NCBI GenBank assembly: GCA_018268015.1
Contig: JAFDXJ010000027.1
Span: forward strand, 42,896 to 106,895
Reading direction: 5' to 3'
Origin: Bacteroidota bacterium
GTDB taxonomy: Bacteria; Bacteroidota; Bacteroidia; Chitinophagales; Chitinophagaceae
Length of the DNA: 64,000 nt
The notes under the pieces are model-generated. The model searched no databases, was not told the DNA's origin, and saw only the letters and a list, made by a program, of their open reading frames with translations. Both the position numbers and the translations under genes were made by a program. This document shows, in pieces, positions 1 to 9,166 of the stretch (position 1 is the first letter of the stretch; the number at the start of each line of letters is the position of its first letter).

Positions 1-1677
1 CATTTCAACGGCTTCTTTTAAAGTTTGGTGACTGCCGATGACGGTGTTTTTTCGTTTTATTAATGTAGAAATAGGTTTGCTTTCATCCTGGTGGCTTCCA
101 AACAAACTGGAAGAACTAATAATTCCCAGGAAAGAATTATCAGTGCCCACGATAATAAAATAACTACTCATATAGTCCGGTTCTCTTTGCAACCATTTGC
201 GAATTTCATCAATGGTATTTTCTTCACTCAGTACAATACCATTTTCGTTCATCACTTGTGATACATTAATGGTTTCCAAAATATCCGGTTCAAAAGAGTC
301 CGGTGTCTTTACGCCTCGTCTTGTAATTTTTTCCGTCATGATGGTGTTTTCCATCAGGAAGAAAGAAATAAAATAGGCCGCTGAACAGGCACATAAAAGC
401 GGAAGCAAGGCAACAGATTGCCCGGTTACTTCCAGCGCAAAAATGATCGATGTAATTAATGCGCGTGATGCACCTGCAAACATGGCTGACATACAAACCA
501 GGGCTGCAAGTGGAATCGTAATACCAGATTGTGGAAAAAGATATAAGGTTAAAGTGGCCAGTAAAATTCCAGCTGCGCCACCTATCGTCAGTAAAGGTGC
601 AAGAGTACCGCCCGATGTACCGCTACCTAGTGCCAGCGCCCATGAAATGAATTTTAGAAAACATAAAGATAAAACCACATTCAAGGTAAGGTTTCCTGAT
701 AAGATATTTGTGATATTCTCATATCCTACGCCTAATGTGGCCGGGTTGAGATATCCGATAAAACCTACAAATAAACCACCAATTGCCGGCCATAACATCC
801 AGTGAATAGGCAATTTCTCAAATACATCTTCTATGAAATACACTATTTTTGTAGTAAGCACGGAAATAAATCCCATGACCACTCCTAAAATGCTATACGT
901 AAATAAGGCTGTATTAGAAGGAGGCGCTATGATCTCCGTCATCTCAAAAACAGGGTGAGAATCAAATAAAAAATGATGGCCCGCCGCGCCGGTTATACAG
1001 GCTAAGGTTACCGGAATGATAGACCTGGGCGAAAATTCAAATAATAATAATTCGATGGCCAGAAAAATAGCTGCCAATGGACTGCCAAAGATGGCAGCCA
1101 TACCGGCACATGCTCCGGATGCCAGTAAAATTTTTCTTTCATTGTTAGAAATTTTTAATAATTGCCCCATGGTTGATCCTAATGCTCCACCGGTAGCAAT
1201 AATTGGCCCTTCTGCACCAAATGGTCCTCCCGTACCTATTGCAATAGCTGAGGATAAAGGTTTTAAATAGGTAATCGTAGGCTTTATTTTGCTTTGATTG
1301 GTTAAGATCTGCTCCATGGCTTCCGGAATACCATGCCCCCTGATAGCTTTCGATCCATATAAAGCCATCAGACCCACAATGAGACCGCCAATGGCCGGAA
1401 TAAAAATAATCCAAATTCCTAAATTGCTTCCTATGGGTGTAACATGCTCAACAGTTGTTTTCCCATGGAAAGCAACATTCGTAATAAAATAGATCAGGTT
1501 GATTAAAAACTTTGCAATAAAACTGATACAAATGGCTATACCAATGGCAATCAATGACACAGGTATAATTCTTTTTTTATCAGGTTGGATCTTATGGGAG
1601 ATATTATTTGCTTTCAATGTTGGATCCAATGATAAGGAAATTGGAATACCACCCTGGTTTATTTGCTTTTTTACCAT
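1..1677 (-). CDS. ClC-family chloride channel/transporter with C-terminal CBS domain (3' end outside window)
   Basis: The frame is open from an ATG at 1677 down to base 1, giving 559 residues without a stop, so the gene is cut by the window edge. The hydrophobic core carries the three anion-path signatures of ClC proteins in order: GHGIPEA, GAEGP (with the gating glutamate) and GTLAP. A soluble tail follows (VSQVMNENGIVLSEE and onward) that reads as the start of a CBS module. The family moves chloride through the inner membrane as a channel or as a Cl-/H+ exchanger. Two filter positions differ from the E. coli form: His replaces Ser in GSGIP and Leu replaces Phe in GxFAP. Identity is secure from the ordered motifs; channel versus exchanger is not settled. 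Confidence 0.93.
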   Translation of the reverse strand, partial: MVKKQINQGGIPISLSLDPTLKANNISHKIQPDKKRIIPVSLIAIGIAICISFIAKFLINLIYFITNVAFHGKTTVEHVTPIGSNLGIWIIFIPAIGGLIVGLMALYGSKAIRGHGIPEAMEQILTNQSKIKPTITYLKPLSSAIAIGTGGPFGAEGPIIATGGALGSTMGQLLKISNNERKILLASGACAGMAAIFGSPLAAIFLAIELLLFEFSPRSIIPVTLACITGAAGHHFLFDSHPVFEMTEIIAPPSNTALFTYSILGVVMGFISVLTTKIVYFIEDVFEKLPIHWMLWPAIGGLFVGFIGYLNPATLGVGYENITNILSGNLTLNVVLSLCFLKFISWALALGSGTSGGTLAPLLTIGGAAGILLATLTLYLFPQSGITIPLAALVCMSAMFAGASRALITSIIFALEVTGQSVALLPLLCACSAAYFISFFLMENTIMTEKITRRGVKTPDSFEPDILETINVSQVMNENGIVLSEENTIDEIRKWLQREPDYMSSYFIIVGTDNSFLGIISSSSLFGSHQDESKPISTLIKRKNTVIGSHQTLKEAVEM

Positions 1678-1728
1678 ATATGAACGAAAACTATTTTTGA
1701 GGATATTAGAAAAATCTTGAAACTTTTT

Positions 1729-2127
1729 TTACACTAAACTTTTACCCTGGCCACTTTGTAGATGTTTAATTTTAAACTGAAACATTTGTGCCATTTTATG
1801 AGCGCGCCATTTAGCCTCATCGGCTTTGTCTCCTTCAAAAAATTGATCAATGGTTGCCTGGAATAATTCCAGCCATCGGGTAAAATGCTTTTGCTCTATC
1901 GGTAGTGATGCATGTGGCGGAAAGGGGCTTCCGAAATAGGTATGATTTCCAAGTAGTATGGTTTCCCAAAAAGTGTACATCTTTGAAAGATGGGCGGGCC
2001 AGCGATCTTCAATCCTGTTATTGAAAATCGGGCCGATCAAATCATCCTGCCGGACTTTCCCATAAAATTCATTGACAAAAGTTTTGATATCATCTAAGTT
2101 TTCTATGTTTTTCCGACTTACTTCCAC
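1729..2127 (-). CDS. group III truncated hemoglobin
   Basis: This 132-residue protein fits the length of truncated globins. Helix B carries FVNEFYGKV, with Tyr22 at the likely B10 distal position. The segment HASLPIEQKHFTRWLELF aligns with the F-G region of group III globins; His72 is the probable proximal heme ligand and Trp85 the conserved G8 tryptophan. Group III globins bind O2 or NO and are linked to nitrosative-stress or oxygen handling in the cytoplasm; a precise role cannot be read here. It is transcribed alone: a TAnnTTTG box lies 15 bases before the ATG, and the ClC gene starts about 50 bases beyond its stop on the same strand, so read-through is possible. Confidence 0.9.
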   Translation of the reverse strand: MEVSRKNIENLDDIKTFVNEFYGKVRQDDLIGPIFNNRIEDRWPAHLSKMYTFWETILLGNHTYFGSPFPPHASLPIEQKHFTRWLELFQATIDQFFEGDKADEAKWRAHKMAQMFQFKIKHLQSGQGKSLV

Positions 2128-2141
2128 CTGCTAATTTTTTG

Positions 2142-2173
2142 CAAAATTAGAACGATTACCTTAGGGAGACAAA
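2142..2173 (-). promoter_or_regulatory. Bacteroidota-type promoter for the globin gene
   Basis: On the minus strand TAATTTTG (2149-2142) matches TAnnTTTG, and TTTG (2173-2170) lies 20 bases upstream as the -33 box. The implied transcript starts about ten bases before the globin ATG. Confidence 0.6.
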
Positions 2174-2262
2174 ATAAATTGGAATAATGTATTCCAGAGG
2201 TTTGTAAACTTTTCAACTATATTTAATAATTTAAATTTTATTCTCAAACAAAATACCCCCCG

Positions 2263-3369
2263 ATGATACATAAAATAATGATCCTTTCTTTTTTCTGCTG
2301 TTGCATTTTTTCTTGTAAAAAAAGCATTCTTCATGATCCTCCGGAAGACCCGGTAGAAACTGATGCCCAACGTTATTCGCCTTTATCAAATTTCAATACA
2401 TCAACGGCTACTTATTTTGATAGCATATTTACCCGATATGGTGGTGGCTTTACCGGAGGCGATGTTGCTTACTCGCATGTTTTACCTGATGGCCGCTCTA
2501 TCTGGCTTTTTGGAGATTCTTTTTTAGATACTGTATATCCCGACAGACATAGACCCAGAACCAGTTTCATTCATAATTTGATGGTCGTAACGGATACGTT
2601 GGGAGGTTTTACAACTTTACACGGTGGTACGATTGATGATCCTTTACCTTTTTACATTGCATCTGATCCTAATCAATTTTACTGGCCCAATTCGGCTTTC
2701 ATCAATAATAATAAAACTCAATTGTATGTCATGTTGGTGCGTATTGAAGCCAATGGTGAAGGTGGAATTTTTGGTTTTGATGTAAAGGGCAATGATATTG
2801 CCGTGCTGAGTTTGCCCGATCTTAAGATAAAAAGAATTGTACCCTTCAGTGAAGGAGATTTTATTGACTGGTCATCCGCTACTCTGGAAGATGATGATGG
2901 TTATATATACATTTATGGAGTGGAATCCACAAAGAGAAATAAATTCATGCATGTTTCCAGAACAAAAGCCACAGGACCACTGAAGAATTTTGAATTTTAT
3001 AATGGCACCAATTGGGTTCATGATAGTACGCAAAGTGTTCGATTGCAGGGAGGATTATCAGAACAGTTCTCGGTTTTTAAAAGCCAGGGAAAATATTATT
3101 TATTATCTGAAGGTAACCTCCTGAGCCCGGATATCTTTTTATATGATGCTGCCGGGCCTGTTGGTCCCTTTTCAAATAAAAGAAAAATATATACAGCGCC
3201 ACAGGCAGGCGGTAATATAATTGCCTATAATGCAACTGCTCATACAGAATTTAACAATAATGATTCTTTACTAGTGGGATATAGTATTAATAGTACCAAT
3301 ATCAGGGATGTATATAAAAATGCTGATAATTACCGGCCCTATTTTTTCTGGTTGGGAAATTGGCGATAA
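2263..3369 (+). CDS. predicted lipoprotein with five-bladed-propeller (DUF4185/DUF5005-like) fold
   Basis: The 368-residue product begins with a short hydrophobic stretch ending in a lipobox-like FSCKK, so Cys17 is the likely lipidation site of an exported lipoprotein. The mature part has the recurrent pattern of furanosidase-like propellers: GGDVAYSHVLPDGRSIWLFGD near residue 65, then WPNSAFINNNKTQLYVM, then WSSATLEDDDGYIYIYG, and near the end a segment placing the protein's own record next to YYLLSEGN. These resemble DUF4185/DUF5005 proteins, which are related to glycoside hydrolase propellers, but I cannot identify catalytic residues with certainty. It stands alone between the globin and the TonB gene. 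Substrate unknown. Confidence 0.6.
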   Translation: MIHKIMILSFFCCCIFSCKKSILHDPPEDPVETDAQRYSPLSNFNTSTATYFDSIFTRYGGGFTGGDVAYSHVLPDGRSIWLFGDSFLDTVYPDRHRPRTSFIHNLMVVTDTLGGFTTLHGGTIDDPLPFYIASDPNQFYWPNSAFINNNKTQLYVMLVRIEANGEGGIFGFDVKGNDIAVLSLPDLKIKRIVPFSEGDFIDWSSATLEDDDGYIYIYGVESTKRNKFMHVSRTKATGPLKNFEFYNGTNWVHDSTQSVRLQGGLSEQFSVFKSQGKYYLLSEGNLLSPDIFLYDAAGPVGPFSNKRKIYTAPQAGGNIIAYNATAHTEFNNNDSLLVGYSINSTNIRDVYKNADNYRPYFFWLGNWR

Positions 3370-3437
3370 ATCTTCTTTGAAGTATGTAATTGACCTAAAG
3401 CTGCATCTTTATAACAATGATTTAGAATTCTAGAAAC

Positions 3438-3445
3438 TACATTTG
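3438..3445 (+). promoter_or_regulatory. TAnnTTTG promoter box before the TonB gene
   Basis: TACATTTG matches the Bacteroidota -7 box exactly and ends 18 bases before the ATG. I see no clear TTTG at -33, so the call rests on the -7 box and its position. Confidence 0.45.
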
Positions 3446-3463
3446 TACTGATAAATAAAATCT

Positions 3464-4339
3464 ATGTCCAAAGATCAATTTGAACAGCAGCAATTTGAGA
3501 AACAAAAAAATATCAAAGCAGGCATTTTAACAATATCTGTTTTGAGTGCATTTTTTCTTTTATTTCTTTTAGTAAGCTGGACGATTCCACAAATCCCTCC
3601 ACCATTGGCTAATGAAGGTATTGAGGTAAATCTTGGCAATAGTGAAACCGGATTTGGAGATATTCCTCCGCAAATTCCGGGTGCTCCTTCATTGGCTCAG
3701 GAAACCAATTCAAACCCTCCGCCATCTCAAAATTCTGTTGCTGAAACGCAAAAAGAAGTTGCAGAAAATAATGATAGGTCTTCACCTGCTATCAATACTT
3801 CTGCAAACCCATCCACTAAAAAGAATATGAATAACGAGAATGCGGTTTCCAATAAAAAAGCAACCGCTGTTCCGGTTAAAACACCTCCTTCTCCTCCAAA
3901 ACCAAAGGCTGTATATAGTGGAGGTAGTAATAAAGATAATGGGGGCAATAATGCCGATAGTTACAATAATGTTCGTAATCAGGGTATCTCAGGTGGTACG
4001 GGTGATCAGGGAAAACCAAATGGCAATCCTAATTCAGATAATTATACGGGAAATGGGGGAAGAGGTACAGCAGGAATTAATATCAATAGTGGGCTTTCCG
4101 GTCGCAAAATCAGCAGTAGTGCACGCTTTGAAGACACCTATAAGTATGGGGGCAAAGTGATTGTGAATGTCACCGTTGATGCCAATGGTAACGTTGTAAA
4201 TGTATCCATTAATCAAGGTAGCCCATTCAAAGACATCAATGAAATTGCGCTAAAAAAAGCTCGCTTGTTGAAATTTTCCAAAGGCTCTGAAACACAGAGC
4301 GGCACGGTTATCATCAAATTTGAAAACCCCAAAGGTTAG
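3464..4339 (+). CDS. TonB-family energy transducer
   Basis: The 291-residue protein has the TonB plan. A cytoplasmic N-terminus (about 1-18) is followed by one membrane helix (about 19-42) and a long Pro/Asn/Ser/Gly-rich periplasmic linker (about 45-205). The C-terminal domain contains YGGKVIVNVTVDANGNVV and ends in the usual basic and hydrophobic strands. Such proteins transmit the proton motive force from ExbB/ExbD to outer-membrane receptors. No exbB or exbD is adjacent, so it depends on partners encoded elsewhere. It precedes folC by only ten bases, an arrangement that suggests co-transcription. The linker is very low in complexity and explains the several overlapping frames seen there. 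Confidence 0.82.
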   Translation: MSKDQFEQQQFEKQKNIKAGILTISVLSAFFLLFLLVSWTIPQIPPPLANEGIEVNLGNSETGFGDIPPQIPGAPSLAQETNSNPPPSQNSVAETQKEVAENNDRSSPAINTSANPSTKKNMNNENAVSNKKATAVPVKTPPSPPKPKAVYSGGSNKDNGGNNADSYNNVRNQGISGGTGDQGKPNGNPNSDNYTGNGGRGTAGININSGLSGRKISSSARFEDTYKYGGKVIVNVTVDANGNVVNVSINQGSPFKDINEIALKKARLLKFSKGSETQSGTVIIKFENPKG

Positions 4340-4349
4340 TGTGGGTGGT

Positions 4350-5642
4350 ATGACTTACTCTGAAACTTTAGACTACATTTATTCAAAGCTTCCCATGTAT
4401 AGCCGCATAGGAATCGCAGCGTATAAGAAAGACCTGGGCAATATTTCTGCATTATGCCATATCCTCGGAAACCCACAAGAGAAAATAAAGTGTGTTCATA
4501 TCGCCGGCACCAATGGAAAAGGTTCGGTGAGTCACATGATTGCATCTGTATTACAATCCGGACAATATAAAACCGGGTTATACACTTCCCCGCACCTGAA
4601 AGATTTCAGAGAAAGAATAAAGATCAATGGAGCCCTATGCAGCGAGCAATTTGTTATCGACTTTATTGAGAAAATGAAACCTCATATTGAAGCGATTAAA
4701 CCCTCTTTTTTCGAAATTACGGTGGCTATGGCTTTTGACTATTTTGCAAATAATCAGGTAGATATAGCCATTATTGAAACAGGGTTGGGCGGACGACTGG
4801 ATAGCACAAATATTATCACGCCTATAGTATCAGTCATTACACAAATCGGGTATGATCATAAAAATATGTTAGGTGATACATTAAAAGAAATAGCCGGTGA
4901 AAAAGCAGGTATCATTAAAGAAAATATTCCTGTCATTATTGGCGAAATGAATAAAGAAACATTCCCTGTATTTGAAACTGTCGCAAGAGAAAAAAATGCG
5001 CCTTTTTATGATGCCCGGCAAAGGAGATATGTGGAGGACTGGGAAAATGATGGCCAAATTTTATCTTTAACAATCGTTGAAACGAGATCGAATAGTCATG
5101 AGCAGTATCAATTAGACTTAACAGGCATTTACCAGGTTAAAAATATTTTGCCGGTTTTAGAAGCCATTCATCAATTACAAATTGCCGGTTTCCATCTTTC
5201 ACTCACACAAATAAAAAAAGGATTATCTCATGTGAAAAAAAATACCGGCCTTCATGGCAGATGGGAAAAAATTCATCATTCGCCGGATATTATTTTAGAT
5301 GTTGCACATAATGAAGATGGTATTAATGCCGTGAAAGAACAATTGAGCCTTTTACATTATGACAGAGTACATATTATTTTTGGAATGGTGAATGATAAGG
5401 ATACACAGGGAATACTTGCTACATTGCCTCCAAATGCGATCTATTATTTCACAAAAGCATCCATCCCGCGAGCAATGAATGAAGAAGAATTGATCAAGAG
5501 AGCATCATTATTTGGATTAAAAGGAAAAGCTTTTTCAAACATCAAAGAAGCCATGCAAAATGCTATGGCTCATGCTCATCAACAGGATCTTATCCTGGTA
5601 TGTGGTAGTGTTTTCCTTGTGGCGGAAGTAAGCCCGGATTAA
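4350..5642 (+). CDS. folC: bifunctional folylpolyglutamate synthase / dihydrofolate synthase
   Basis: The Mur-ligase-type ATP site GTNGKGSVSH lies near residue 50, followed by SPHLKDFRERI and the metal/substrate region ETGLGGRLDSTN. The C-terminal domain has ILDVAHNEDGI. The enzyme joins glutamate to dihydropteroate or folates in the cytoplasm. I start it at 4350 (MTYSETLDYIYSKLPMYSRIG) because that matches the conserved N-terminus of the family; an in-frame ATG at 4320 would add ten residues and overlap the TonB stop. The length of 430 residues is typical. The stop codon TAA overlaps the stop of the opposing NUDIX gene inside a TTAA palindrome. Confidence 0.95.
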   Translation: MTYSETLDYIYSKLPMYSRIGIAAYKKDLGNISALCHILGNPQEKIKCVHIAGTNGKGSVSHMIASVLQSGQYKTGLYTSPHLKDFRERIKINGALCSEQFVIDFIEKMKPHIEAIKPSFFEITVAMAFDYFANNQVDIAIIETGLGGRLDSTNIITPIVSVITQIGYDHKNMLGDTLKEIAGEKAGIIKENIPVIIGEMNKETFPVFETVAREKNAPFYDARQRRYVEDWENDGQILSLTIVETRSNSHEQYQLDLTGIYQVKNILPVLEAIHQLQIAGFHLSLTQIKKGLSHVKKNTGLHGRWEKIHHSPDIILDVAHNEDGINAVKEQLSLLHYDRVHIIFGMVNDKDTQGILATLPPNAIYYFTKASIPRAMNEEELIKRASLFGLKGKAFSNIKEAMQNAMAHAHQQDLILVCGSVFLVAEVSPD

Positions 5643-6217
5643 TAGGATATCGATTTTACAAAATCTATTTTCTTCAGATAATACAATGCATAAAATATCG
5701 TGCTTAAATGCATGGATTGTACAATGCGTTTTTCTTTAACAAGTTCTTCCAATTCATCAAAACTTACTTCAAACACTTCTATTTCTTCATTACTATCCAG
5801 CTCAGGTTTTTGAATTTTTCTTCCGCCGGTTGCAATAAACATGTGCATCAGGTTATTGTTGGTAGATGGATTGGAAGAAATTTGCCCTAATAAATGTACC
5901 TGCTCAAAGGCAAAACCGGTTTCCTCCAACATTTCCCTTCGTATTGCATCTTCCATGGATGGATCTGCTTTATCAACGCATCCACCCGGCAGTTCAATAC
6001 ATACTTCACCTAAGGCATGTCTGTATTGACGAATCAAAATAATCTTTCCTTCTTCAGTAAGAGGTAAAGCCGTAACCCAGTCTGGGAATTCATATACATA
6101 ATAAGGATCAACGATTTTACCATCCTGTCTTTCACACACATCTTTCCGTATCTTAAACCAGTCTTCCCTGAAAAGATAAGTAGAAGATCGTGTTTTCCAA
6201 TTGAGATCTTGTGACAT
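5639..6217 (-). CDS. NUDIX hydrolase, ADP-ribose pyrophosphatase type
   Basis: The 192-residue protein contains a NUDIX box: GGCVDKADPSMED followed by RREMLEETGF at about residues 98-120. The REMLEETG part, which binds Mg2+, is intact. The first glutamate of the classic box (Gx5E) is replaced by Asp and the following spacer is one residue longer, so the loop is atypical. Members of this branch hydrolyse ADP-ribose or related nucleoside diphosphate sugars; the exact substrate is not visible. It is convergent with folC, the two stop codons sharing bases, and no terminator can fit between them. Its start is chosen at MSQDLNWKTRSS. Confidence 0.85.
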   Translation of the reverse strand: MSQDLNWKTRSSTYLFREDWFKIRKDVCERQDGKIVDPYYVYEFPDWVTALPLTEEGKIILIRQYRHALGEVCIELPGGCVDKADPSMEDAIRREMLEETGFAFEQVHLLGQISSNPSTNNNLMHMFIATGGRKIQKPELDSNEEIEVFEVSFDELEELVKEKRIVQSMHLSTIFYALYYLKKIDFVKSISY

Positions 6218-6263
6218 TTGAAAAATAAATTTTATGTAATGATGAAAGGAAATTTTTATCCCT

Positions 6264-6920
6264 TTACAAAACCATTTCAGGAACTTCTTCAGGGATTATC
6301 AAGGTACCTTTTGTTTTATTTTGAATTTCTTCGATAGTTACACCCGGTGCGCGTTCCAGCAATTTAAACCCATCATCTGTTACGGCTATTACGGCAAGAT
6401 CAGTAACAATTTTTTTGACACATTTTACTCCTGTTAAGGGCAATGTGCAGGATGGCAATAATTTACTTTCACCCTTTGGATTGGTATGTTGCATCGCCAC
6501 AATAATGTTTCTGGCACTGGAAACGAGGTCCATTGCACCGCCCATCCCTTTCACCATTTTTCCGGGAATTTTCCAGTTAGCGATATCACCCTTTTCACTT
6601 ACTTCCATTGCGCCCAAAACCGTGAGGTCTATTTTCCCTGCGCGAATCATTCCAAAACTTTCAGCGCTATCGAAAAAAACACTACCGGGGATTTCTGTAA
6701 TCGTTTCTTTTCCTGCATTGATCAGGTCTGCATCCAGGTTTTCTTCTGTAGGGTAAGGGCCCATACCAAGAATGCCATTTTCACTTTGCAGGATAACGGT
6801 GATGCCGTCCGGAATAAAATTAGCAACAAGGGTTGGAATGCCGATGCCCAGGTTGACATACATACCATCTTGCAATTCCTGTGCAATACGTTTTGCTATA
6901 CCAAATTTATCTAATGCCAT
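6264..6920 (-). CDS. scoB: 3-oxoacid CoA-transferase subunit B
   Basis: This 218-residue protein has the subunit B hallmarks: [17 protein letters not shown] near the N-terminus and [12 protein letters not shown], where the glutamate of SENG is the residue that forms the acyl-CoA intermediate. Further on it has DAMEVS-like text ([19 protein letters not shown]) and GMGGAMDLV. With subunit A it moves CoA between succinate and acetoacetate, feeding ketone bodies or 3-oxoacids into central metabolism. It lies 125 bases downstream of subunit A on the same strand, a longer gap than usual for this pair; the gap holds no recognisable gene. Confidence 0.94.
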   Translation of the reverse strand: MALDKFGIAKRIAQELQDGMYVNLGIGIPTLVANFIPDGITVILQSENGILGMGPYPTEENLDADLINAGKETITEIPGSVFFDSAESFGMIRAGKIDLTVLGAMEVSEKGDIANWKIPGKMVKGMGGAMDLVSSARNIIVAMQHTNPKGESKLLPSCTLPLTGVKCVKKIVTDLAVIAVTDDGFKLLERAPGVTIEEIQNKTKGTLIIPEEVPEMVL

Positions 6921-7045
6921 ATTTTTAAATTAAAACGTTAAGTTGATTTTGTATAATTATGATGTTCTTTTTTTTTAATGAAACATCTCCAATACATGGG
7001 AAAAATTCATTTATGAATATTTGGGAAAAAGCATGGTTCTGCGCA

Positions 7046-7747
7046 TTAATTATTATGAATCTGAATGGTTTTTCTCTCTATTCTTTTTTCATAATTTTTT
7101 CCCTGGAAAATGCGATGAACATAAATGCCCGGAACATGTACACAATCAGCAGGTAATTCACCGGGGGCAACCAATTCTTCTACTTCTGCAATGGTAATAT
7201 CACCGGCTCTTGCCATTGATGTTGAAAAGTTTCGTGTGGCTTTACGGAAAACAAGATTTCCTAAAGAATCCCCTTTCCAGGCCTTGACAATGGCGAAATT
7301 TGCATGGAGCGCCATTTCCATTAAATACATCTTTCCATTGAATTCACGTACTTCTTTGCCTTCAGCTACTTCGGTTCCATAACCTGCCGGAGTAAAAAAA
7401 GCAGGGATGCCCATACCAGCCATCTGAATGCGTGTAGCAAGTGTACCTTGTGGTATCAAATCTACATCCAATTCACCATGCAGTAGCTGGCGTTCAAATT
7501 CTGCATTCTCGCCCACATAACTGCTCATCATTTTTTTGATTTGCTTTCTTTTTAACAAAATACCCAGACCAAAATCATCCACACCGGCATTATTGGAAAT
7601 ACAGGTAAGTTGCCGTACATCTTTTTCATACAATGCTGCAATGGAATTTTCAGGAATGCCACATAATCCAAATCCGCCAAACATCACCGTAGAGCCATCT
7701 TGTATATCATGAATGGCTGACATAGCATCTTTAAATACTTTGTTCAT
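7046..7747 (-). CDS. scoA: 3-oxoacid CoA-transferase subunit A
   Basis: The 233-residue product shows the subunit A signatures: GSTVMFGGFGLCGIPENS near residue 18 (CoA-binding glycine loop), SNNAGVDDFGLGIL and MMSSYVGENAEFERQ. It pairs with the downstream subunit B to form succinyl-CoA:3-oxoacid CoA-transferase in the cytoplasm. The order A then B on one strand is the usual operon. A complete Bacteroidota-type promoter sits just upstream, so the pair is transcribed from there, divergently from rimO. Confidence 0.94.
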   Translation of the reverse strand: MNKVFKDAMSAIHDIQDGSTVMFGGFGLCGIPENSIAALYEKDVRQLTCISNNAGVDDFGLGILLKRKQIKKMMSSYVGENAEFERQLLHGELDVDLIPQGTLATRIQMAGMGIPAFFTPAGYGTEVAEGKEVREFNGKMYLMEMALHANFAIVKAWKGDSLGNLVFRKATRNFSTSMARAGDITIAEVEELVAPGELPADCVHVPGIYVHRIFQGKNYEKRIERKTIQIHNN

Positions 7748-7767
7748 TTGTAAATTATTGATTCAGA

Positions 7768-7798
7768 CAAATGTATTTAAAAAATTAGCAATGGACAA
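7768..7798 (-). promoter_or_regulatory. promoter of the scoA-scoB operon
   Basis: Minus-strand TACATTTG (7775-7768) matches TAnnTTTG; TTG (7798-7796) lies 20 bases upstream. The implied start of transcription is about 16 bases before the scoA ATG. Confidence 0.6.
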
Positions 7799-7800
7799 TC

Positions 7801-7826
7801 TTTGTATTCGGGATAAGTTAACTTTG
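7801..7826 (+). promoter_or_regulatory. promoter of rimO
   Basis: TAACTTTG (7819-7826) matches TAnnTTTG. TTTG at 7801 is only 14 bases upstream, shorter than usual, so the -33 box is uncertain. The ATG follows eight bases after the -7 box, implying a leader of a few bases. Confidence 0.5.
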
Positions 7827-7834
7827 CCGCAAAT

Positions 7835-9166
7835 ATGAAAGCAAAGTCATTCAAAAAAGATAAGGTAAATATTATCACCCTGGGATGCAGTAAAAACCTG
7901 GTTGATAGTGAAGTGCTGAGTGGCCAGCTTCGGGCCAATAAAATCCCGGTGGCTCATGAGAATAAAAAAATCGATCATAATATCGTCATAGTCAATACCT
8001 GTGGTTTTATTGAAAAAGCAAAAGAGGAAAGTATTCAAACCATCCTGGAACAGGTCGAATTGAAAAAACAAGGCGACCTGGATAAAGTATATGTTACGGG
8101 TTGCTTGAGTGAGCGTTATAGGAAGAATCTGGAAACGGAAATCCCTGAAGTAGATGCCTGGTTTGGCACGATGGAACTCCCCTTCATTCTGCAAAAATTC
8201 AATGCAGATTATAAAAAAGAATTATTGGGTGAACGCCTACTGGCTACACCACATCATTATGCGTATTTAAAAATCAGTGAAGGCTGCAATCGAACTTGTG
8301 CTTTTTGTGCTATTCCCTTAATGAGAGGCAAACATATCAGTAAGCCCATGGAGGAAATTGTTCGTGAAGCAGAAATTTTGGTTCAGCGCGGTGTAAAGGA
8401 AATAATGCTGATAGCACAAGAGCTTACTTATTATGGATTGGATATTTATAAAAAAAGAATGCTGGCAGATTTATTGGAAAAATTAAGTGACATTCCGGGT
8501 TTAAAATGGATAAGGCTGCATTATGCCTATCCTAATAAATTTCCATTGGAAGTATTAGATGTCATGCGTGAACGGGAGAATATCTGCAATTACCTGGATA
8601 TGCCATTGCAACATGCCAGTGATCGTATGTTGCAAGCTATGCAAAGACAAACTACACAAAGTGAAATAGAAAAGCTGCTCCATGCTATTCGTGAGAAAAA
8701 TCCGGGTATCTGTCTGCGTACAACACTGATTGTGGGTTTCCCGGGAGAAACAAAAAAAGATGTGTCTATCCTGAAAAAATTTTTAGTGGAACAACGCTTT
8801 GATCGGGTCGGAATTTTTACCTATAGTCATGAAGAAGGCACCTCAGGATATTTATTAAAAGATAATGTGCCGGCGAAAGAAAAAGAAGCCAGGGCTCAGG
8901 AAATCATGGAAGTACAGCAGGAAATCAGTTACGAGAAAAATCAGGAAAAAATCGGGAAAATTTTTGAAGTACTGATTGATCAACAAGAAGCCGGGAGATA
9001 TTTGGGCCGGACTGAATTTGATAGTGTGGAAGTGGATAATGAAGTGGTGGTAAAAAGTAAGCATTCTTTAAACCCGGGAGATTTTGTACAGGTGAAAATC
9101 ACGAAAGCTTACGATTATGACCTGGAAGGGGTGGCACTACCGATTGTAAATCCTGTCCAGCTGTAA
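7835..9166 (+). CDS. rimO: ribosomal protein S12 methylthiotransferase RimO
   Basis: The 443-residue protein has the three-part layout of methylthiotransferases. The N-terminal domain holds three cluster cysteines (TLGCSKN, VNTCGFIEKAKEES, VTGCLSERY). The radical SAM core has CNRTCAFCAIP (Cx3Cx2C), and a C-terminal TRAM domain begins near residue 375. LSERYRKNLETEIPEVDAWFG and PLMRGKHISKPMEEI favour RimO over MiaB. It adds a methylthio group to an aspartate of ribosomal protein S12 using two [4Fe-4S] clusters. It stands as a single unit, divergent from scoA. Confidence 0.94.
   Translation: MKAKSFKKDKVNIITLGCSKNLVDSEVLSGQLRANKIPVAHENKKIDHNIVIVNTCGFIEKAKEESIQTILEQVELKKQGDLDKVYVTGCLSERYRKNLETEIPEVDAWFGTMELPFILQKFNADYKKELLGERLLATPHHYAYLKISEGCNRTCAFCAIPLMRGKHISKPMEEIVREAEILVQRGVKEIMLIAQELTYYGLDIYKKRMLADLLEKLSDIPGLKWIRLHYAYPNKFPLEVLDVMRERENICNYLDMPLQHASDRMLQAMQRQTTQSEIEKLLHAIREKNPGICLRTTLIVGFPGETKKDVSILKKFLVEQRFDRVGIFTYSHEEGTSGYLLKDNVPAKEKEARAQEIMEVQQEISYEKNQEKIGKIFEVLIDQQEAGRYLGRTEFDSVEVDNEVVVKSKHSLNPGDFVQVKITKAYDYDLEGVALPIVNPVQL

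Noticed and set aside
443..1492. Plus-strand open frames (443-805, 1016-1270, 1298-1492) as genes
   Set aside because: They are shadows of the ClC gene, which is open on the minus strand through the whole stretch and has clear family motifs.
3633..4160. Overlapping plus-strand frames inside the TonB gene
   Set aside because: They lie in the low-complexity Asn/Pro/Gly linker of the TonB protein and have no family features.
6486..6914. 142-residue plus-strand frame opposite scoB
   Set aside because: The minus strand encodes a complete CoA-transferase subunit with catalytic motif; the opposite frame is composition-driven.
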